Shown piece by piece: positions 6,591-9,157 of a stretch of DNA of 9,157 nucleotides. Position 1 is the first letter of the stretch. Each line of letters opens with the position of its first letter. The DNA comes from Candidatus Colimorpha enterica (GTDB lineage: Bacteria > Bacillota > Clostridia > Oscillospirales > CAG-272), in contig JAGHTD010000174.1 of the NCBI GenBank assembly GCA_018065475.1, positions 1 to 9,157 of the forward strand, in the 5' to 3' direction. A model generated the notes under the pieces. That model made no database searches, was not told where the DNA came from, and saw nothing but the letters and a program-made list of their open reading frames with translations. The position numbers and the translations under genes are program-made.

Positions 6591-7325
6591 ATGTATTCCA
6601 GCACACTCACAAAGATCATAATCGCCCTCGTCGTTATTCTCGCCATTTCAGTCGCGGGACTTATCGCGGTCTCAGTAATGCAGAGAGAACCCGAAGATAC
6701 CAAACCGATAGGGACCGTTGCGCCCCCGTCAACGACCGTCGCCGACGGCACGAGCGAAGAAGAGCCCTCGTCCTCCGGAGAGGTCACCGATCCCGAACAG
6801 ACCACCGCGGGCGACGAACCCGTTTTCCCGCCCGTTTCGACAGACACGCCCGTTAATCCTCCCGTGACAAATCCTCCCGTCACCGAGCCCCCGACGACCG
6901 ACGTTCCTCCGGTAAATCCTCCCACGACCGATCCCGTCCAGAAGGCACCCGCCGGCTATACACTCTCCAAGACCTTCAAGTCCAACAGCGGCACCAAGTA
7001 CCTCAACACGGTCATCGAAGTCAGCGGTAAGGCAAACACCGACGGCACCGTTCATCTCACCGTCAATATGTATCTCGAGCACTGGGCTATCGGCGTCGGC
7101 AAGCGCAACTGCTCCATCACCGTCGGCTCCGCTTTCAAGGAGTTCACGAGCCAGTCGATAAGCTCCGACAACAACTCCCCTCAGAAGACGCTCTTAACGA
7201 CGCTTGAGACCGACGTTATCTACGGTCAGTCCCTCGCCCTCGTCGCAAACTTCCCCTTCAACGGCACCTACGGCACTACCGACGTAAAGGTCATCAACAT
7301 CACCGACGTCATCACGGTAAAATAA
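6591..7325 (+). CDS. Membrane-anchored Pro/Thr-rich surface protein
   Basis: A 244-residue protein with an N-terminal membrane anchor (~9-30), a long Pro/Thr/Glu-rich stalk (~33-120), and a C-terminal beta-type domain (~121-244) without a recognised family. Within the stalk, residues 88-114 repeat a short NPPVT/EPPTT/NPPTT unit. The architecture repeats that of the gene just upstream (anchor, Thr/Pro/Glu stalk, beta domain), so the two may be partners at the cell surface. A strong AAAGGAAGGA site lies 6-7 nt before the ATG, and the gap to the previous gene is 27 nt. The last six codons and the following nine bases are duplicated exactly 1,174 bp downstream (8480-8508), so this gene's 3' end is the site of a rearrangement. 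I do not know its function. Confidence 0.8.
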   Translation: MYSSTLTKIIIALVVILAISVAGLIAVSVMQREPEDTKPIGTVAPPSTTVADGTSEEEPSSSGEVTDPEQTTAGDEPVFPPVSTDTPVNPPVTNPPVTEPPTTDVPPVNPPTTDPVQKAPAGYTLSKTFKSNSGTKYLNTVIEVSGKANTDGTVHLTVNMYLEHWAIGVGKRNCSITVGSAFKEFTSQSISSDNNSPQKTLLTTLETDVIYGQSLALVANFPFNGTYGTTDVKVINITDVITVK

Positions 7326-7334
7326 CAGGATAAT
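7306..7334 (+). repeat. 29-bp direct repeat bracketing the glycosyltransferase cassette, left copy
   Basis: This covers the final codons of the Pro/Thr-rich protein (VITVK, stop) plus nine bases, running from ACGTCATCACGG to AGGATAAT. It is identical base for base to 8480-8508. The flanks then differ, although a GCCGCG...CGCGGC hairpin follows each copy at a similar distance. Confidence 0.95.
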
Positions 7335-7339
7335 CTTTT

Positions 7340-7373
7340 GCCGCGAAATAACGTGTAAACGCCGTTTCGCGGC
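7340..7373 (+). terminator. Hairpin after the surface-protein gene, weak terminator
   Basis: GCCGCGAAA (7340-7348) pairs perfectly with TTTCGCGGC (7365-7373) around a 16-nt loop. The sequence after the stem (ATTGCCTCTTTT) is not an uninterrupted T-tract, so termination is probably partial. Read-through could feed the glycosyltransferase gene, for which I see no strong promoter of its own. Confidence 0.5.
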
Positions 7374-7414
7374 ATTGCCTCTTTTGGAGACAGTATTAAC
7401 AATAATTCAGAAAA

Positions 7415-8428
7415 ATGAGTAATATTTTTTCAAAAATTAAAAGAGAAACGTCATGCATTTATAAGACATTCCGCAATGATAAGCATTTTTCTTCATCCTT
7501 GGCATTTATCCGGTTAGGAGAATATGCTGCCGGTCGTCTGCACCTTTCCAGTGCTAATGCAAAGCTTCGAACAAAAAGATTTGATGTAATACGCAGATAT
7601 CTTTCCTGCCAGATTTCCCCGGTCATTGAGAAATATAAAGCAGAATCCGCAGAAACAATCGGACATCGCAGCGATAAAGACGCTCCGATTTTCGTGATGT
7701 GGTGGCAAGGTGAAGAAAATGCACCGGAAATCGTAAAAAAATGTCTTGAAAGCATTCGGCTTCACGCCGGTACGCATCCGGTAATAATTGTAGATCAATA
7801 TAATGTTAATAAATATCTGGATATTCCGGAATACATAAGTCAAAAAGCTTTAAACGGTCAGATGTGTCTTGCACATTTTTCGGATTATATTCGAATAAGT
7901 CTGCTGAACAACTACGGCGGATTGTGGTTGGATTCCACTTTGTTTGTAGCCTACGACATTCCGGAAGAGTATTTTACAATGCCGATTTATACCTGCAACA
8001 GTGTTCGATCCGGCATGAAAGCTTTTGTCTCGGCGGGGCGTTGGGCAACCTTCTGTTTGGGAAGTTGGAAAGATACTCTGTTTACGCGGGTTATCAAAGA
8101 AAGCTTTGAATGTTATTGGAAAGATAATAATAGTGCGATAGATTATCTTATGTTTGATTATTTGATCGATATAGCATATTCCGAATTACAGCCGATCCGA
8201 GAATCGATAGATGCCATACCTCTGAACAATCAAAGACGGAATGATCTGGCAGCCGCAATGGTTCGCGGAAAGACTGCGGAATTATTCCAAACGATCGTTC
8301 AGCCGGACACGGTGCTCTATAAGTTATCATGGAGAGAATCTTATCCGCTGCTCACAGAAAATGGCGACAAATCGATATATCAATTTTTTTTGAAATATAC
8401 ATTTGAAAAGGATCAGACAACAATATGA
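7415..8428 (+). CDS. Capsular-polysaccharide-type glycosyltransferase (Caps_synth, GT32-like)
   Basis: A 337-residue cytoplasmic sugar transferase of the type found in capsule and exopolysaccharide clusters. The signature blocks are IFVMWWQGEENAPEIVKKC (92-110), VIIVDQYN (123-130) and HFSDYIRISLLNNYGGLWLD (154-173) followed by ST. The LD-S/T motif, with D173, occupies the metal/nucleotide-sugar (DXD-like) position of PF05704/GT32 proteins. The length is typical and the gene looks intact. The Shine-Dalgarno site is poor: GGAGA at 7386 is 24 nt from the ATG. Base composition differs sharply from its neighbours: bases 7801-7860 hold 17 G/C of 60, against 37 of 60 at 6901-6960. It sits between perfect 29-bp direct repeats, and its stop overlaps another start codon. 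Lateral origin is likely; donor and acceptor sugars are unknown. Confidence 0.85.
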   Translation: MSNIFSKIKRETSCIYKTFRNDKHFSSSLAFIRLGEYAAGRLHLSSANAKLRTKRFDVIRRYLSCQISPVIEKYKAESAETIGHRSDKDAPIFVMWWQGEENAPEIVKKCLESIRLHAGTHPVIIVDQYNVNKYLDIPEYISQKALNGQMCLAHFSDYIRISLLNNYGGLWLDSTLFVAYDIPEEYFTMPIYTCNSVRSGMKAFVSAGRWATFCLGSWKDTLFTRVIKESFECYWKDNNSAIDYLMFDYLIDIAYSELQPIRESIDAIPLNNQRRNDLAAAMVRGKTAELFQTIVQPDTVLYKLSWRESYPLLTENGDKSIYQFFLKYTFEKDQTTI

Positions 8429-8499
8429 TTTCATCGCCGCAGAAGCTCTTATCAAAAGGGCCTGCTCTATTTTTTACAAACGTCATCACGGTAAAATAA
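8425..8499 (+). pseudogene. Truncated start of a second cassette gene, fused to the duplicated tail
   Basis: An ATG at 8425 overlaps the glycosyltransferase stop (ATGA), as in a packed operon, with AAAAGGA (8406-8412) 12 nt upstream. The frame gives 24 residues, MISSPQKLLSKGPALFFTN, then VITVK and stop. The last residues come from the right-hand 29-bp repeat, read in the same frame as in the surface protein. The simplest reading is that the gene that once followed the glycosyltransferase was cut after about 18 codons. The original product cannot be named from so little. A chance short frame is possible. Confidence 0.45.
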
Positions 8500-8508
8500 C
8501 AGGATAAT
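8480..8508 (+). repeat. 29-bp direct repeat, right copy
   Basis: Identical to 7306-7334. It carries the VITVK-stop codons without the gene body. The match ends at the centre of a perfect 12-nt palindrome, GATAATATTATC (8503-8514), which the left copy lacks. Confidence 0.95.
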
Positions 8509-8518
8509 ATTATCTTGC

Positions 8519-8552
8519 GCCGCGGAGGAATACCGTCCCTCCGCGGCTTTTT
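8519..8552 (+). terminator. Strong intrinsic terminator
   Basis: GCCGCGGAGG (8519-8528) pairs perfectly with CCTCCGCGGC (8538-8547) around a 9-nt loop, followed by TTTTT (8548-8552). It would end transcription of the cassette. It lies 10 nt after the right 29-bp repeat and shares the GCCGCG/CGCGGC base of the stem with the hairpin at 7340, so it was probably the original terminator of the operon or of a lost paralogue. Confidence 0.9.
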
Positions 8553-8578
8553 CGCACAAACTATATGTCGATGATGCA

Positions 8579-8601
8579 CGTGTCCAGCTCCCTCCGGGAG
8601 G
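8579..8601 (+). repeat. Solitary copy of the element end sequence
   Basis: This 23-nt stretch (CGTGTCCAGCTCCCTCC then GGGAGG) matches the reverse complement of the right terminal repeat at 8831-8853 with one mismatch. It also pairs with CGGAGGGAGCTAGACACG (8921-8938), giving a shell of inverted repeat outside the ~205-bp element. Confidence 0.75.
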
Positions 8602-8646
8602 CATTCACTCCCCGGTGAGGCACAAACTATGAATGAGGCACTCGCT

Positions 8647-8851
8647 TGTCAACCTCCATCCGGGAGGGAGGGGGACCACGAAGTGGTGGAAGGAGCCCGG
8701 CGATCGCTCTATGTGAAGTAATTCTTCACCGATGAAAGAGAAACTAACAATTACATTCCGTTTCTATTTATAACGATTCCGAGTTGTTAGTGCCACGGGC
8801 TCCTTCAGTCTCGCATTCGCTCGACAGCTCCCTCCCGGAGGGAGCTAGACA
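8647..8851. mobile_element. MITE-like palindromic element, right copy
   Basis: A 205-bp unit with 21-nt terminal inverted repeats (8647-8667 and 8831-8851). Its inner inverted pair is perfect here: GAAGGAGCCCG (8689-8699) with CGGGCTCCTTC (8796-8806). No coding sequence is present. It is almost the same length as the left copy despite a diverged centre, suggesting the ends and folding matter rather than the middle. Confidence 0.6.
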
Positions 8852-8894
8852 CGCGGGCTCCGGCGTCGAGCGACCGCCTTGCGGTCGGGAGATC

Positions 8895-8911
8895 GAGATG
8901 CGAAGCATCTC
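8895..8911. repeat. 7-bp hairpin, counterpart of the 12-bp hairpin at 1753
   Basis: GAGATGC (8895-8901), loop GAA, GCATCTC (8905-8911). The preceding hairpin CGACCGC-CTT-GCGGTCG (8871-8887) is also kept from the left copy with only a loop change. Confidence 0.75.
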
Positions 8912-8955
8912 TACCCTCACCGGAGGGAGCTAGACACGTTCCTACCTCGCCGGAG

Positions 8956-8967
8956 AGTTTGTGCCTC
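8956..8967 (-). repeat. Outer inverted repeat partner of 8617-8628
   Basis: AGTTTGTGCCTC here is the exact reverse complement of GAGGCACAAACT at 8617-8628, enclosing the MITE-like element in a larger palindrome of about 350 bp. Confidence 0.75.
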
Positions 8968-8977
8968 TCCATACAAG

Positions 8978-9004
8978 CGGGAGGACCAAGGCCCTCCCCT
9001 ACGG
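8978..9004 (+). repeat. 27-nt hairpin repeat, first copy
   Basis: Identical to 9129-9155. The core GGGAGGACCAAGGCCCTCCC folds as GGGAGG/CCTCCC with an inner CC/GG pair, and CCTACGG follows. Confidence 0.85.
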
Positions 9005-9022
9005 GATAGGTATAGGCTCCCC

Positions 9023-9042
9023 GAGATGAGCTTGCTCATCTC
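9023..9042. repeat. Third GAGATG-type hairpin
   Basis: GAGATGAGC (9023-9031) and GCTCATCTC (9034-9042) pair perfectly around TT. Like the hairpins at 1753 and 8895 it begins with GAGATG and ends with CATCTC, but the inner bases differ and still pair. Confidence 0.7.
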
Positions 9043-9067
9043 TACCCCTATGCACAGGGGAGGCTAA

Positions 9068-9100
9068 GCGGGACGTCGAGGGCGCCGTCCCCTACGACGG
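9068..9100 (+). repeat. Short hairpin repeat, inverted relative to 1439-1471
   Basis: GCGGGACGTC begins it and GCCGTCCCCTACGACGG ends it. GGGACG pairs with CGTCCC. It matches the reverse complement of 1439-1471 with a few differences and small gaps, and it is related to the 27-nt repeats on either side. Confidence 0.7.
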
Positions 9101-9128
9101 AGCCATATCGTTTTTCAAATCCGGCAGA

Positions 9129-9155
9129 CGGGAGGACCAAGGCCCTCCCCTACGG
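9129..9155 (+). repeat. 27-nt hairpin repeat, second copy
   Basis: Exact copy of 8978-9004, ending two bases before the window edge. The spacing of the two copies is 151 bp, with the related repeat at 9068-9100 between them. Confidence 0.85.
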
Positions 9156-9157
9156 CG

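Larger units (their letters stand above)
8617..8925 (+). repeat. ~310-bp direct repeat, right copy
   Basis: Partner of 1481-1790 in the same orientation, nearly identical from 8799 to 8902 and diverged in the middle. Where the two differ, stems are kept: ACCAC/GTGGT (8675-8679, 8683-8687) replaces ACCGC/GCGGT, and a shorter GAGATGC hairpin replaces the 12-bp one. Confidence 0.88.
8553..9157. other. Gene-free terminal region built of palindromic repeats
   Basis: No gene is supported in these ~600 bases. The only reading frame of any length (8879-9067) runs through hairpin repeats and has no ribosome site. The region holds the right copy of the ~310-bp repeat, outer inverted repeats around it, and several short hairpin repeats. 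The last of these runs nearly to the window edge, so the repeat cluster probably continues. Confidence 0.75.

Noticed and set aside
7375..7403. Promoter for the glycosyltransferase (TTGCCT, 17 nt, AACAAT)
   Set aside because: The -10 match is too poor to support a call; read-through from the operon is at least as likely.
7306..8508. Integron cassette or tRNA-type phage attachment site
   Set aside because: No integrase, no attC-like imperfect palindrome with recombinase core sites, and no tRNA gene at either end.
8879..9067. 62-codon + strand reading frame
   Set aside because: It lies wholly in hairpin repeats, has no ribosome site, and has an Arg/Pro/His-rich composition typical of an out-of-frame GC-rich repeat.
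8617..9157. CRISPR array
   Set aside because: Repeats are palindromic and of several kinds, and spacing is irregular with no series of equal spacers. No cas gene is present.

Overview
The window reads as chromosomal DNA of a low-to-mid-GC to moderately GC-rich Gram-positive anaerobe of the Bacillota (class Clostridia), most likely an uncultured gut or rumen lineage. This is an inference from a clostridial-type sugar-binding lipoprotein, strong AGGAGG-type ribosome sites, a sigma-A promoter, and a YycJ/WalJ-type gene directly followed by rlmH. All credible genes are on the + strand.

Layout. (1) Bases 1-1351: 3' part of an extracellular solute-binding protein gene, closed by a clear intrinsic terminator. 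(2) 1392-1942: no gene. This stretch is a mosaic of palindromic repeats, including a ~205-bp element with 21-nt terminal inverted repeats. (3) 1943-7325: one tightly packed operon behind a textbook promoter (TTGAAA, 17 nt, TATAAT). It encodes an SbcD/YhaO-like metallophosphoesterase, a small three-helix membrane protein, a WalJ-family metallo-beta-lactamase-fold protein, RlmH, a membrane-anchored WG-repeat-like protein, and a membrane-anchored Pro/Thr-rich surface protein. The first four genes overlap each other by 1-4 nt, and the last two follow with 18- and 27-nt gaps. (4) 7335-8479: a visibly AT-richer cassette with a capsular-polysaccharide-type glycosyltransferase and the first codons of a second gene. 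(5) 8480-8552: an exact second copy of the last 29 nt spanning the 3' end of the Pro/Thr-rich gene, then a strong terminator. (6) 8553-9157: no gene. It holds a second copy of the ~310-bp repeat seen at the left, plus several short hairpin repeats.

The operon mixes housekeeping functions (ribosome methylation, a nuclease-like phosphoesterase, a WalJ-type hydrolase) with two cell-surface proteins of unknown role. The most unusual structure is the glycosyltransferase cassette. It is bracketed by perfect 29-bp direct repeats, differs in base composition from its neighbours, and ends in an overlapping start codon whose reading frame runs into the duplicated tail of the upstream gene. It looks like a fragment of a polysaccharide operon spliced into the 3' end of the resident operon. 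The repeat families on both sides preserve hairpins through paired base changes between copies, which points to selection on folded RNA or single-stranded DNA. No recombinase, transposase, CRISPR array or tRNA gene was seen.
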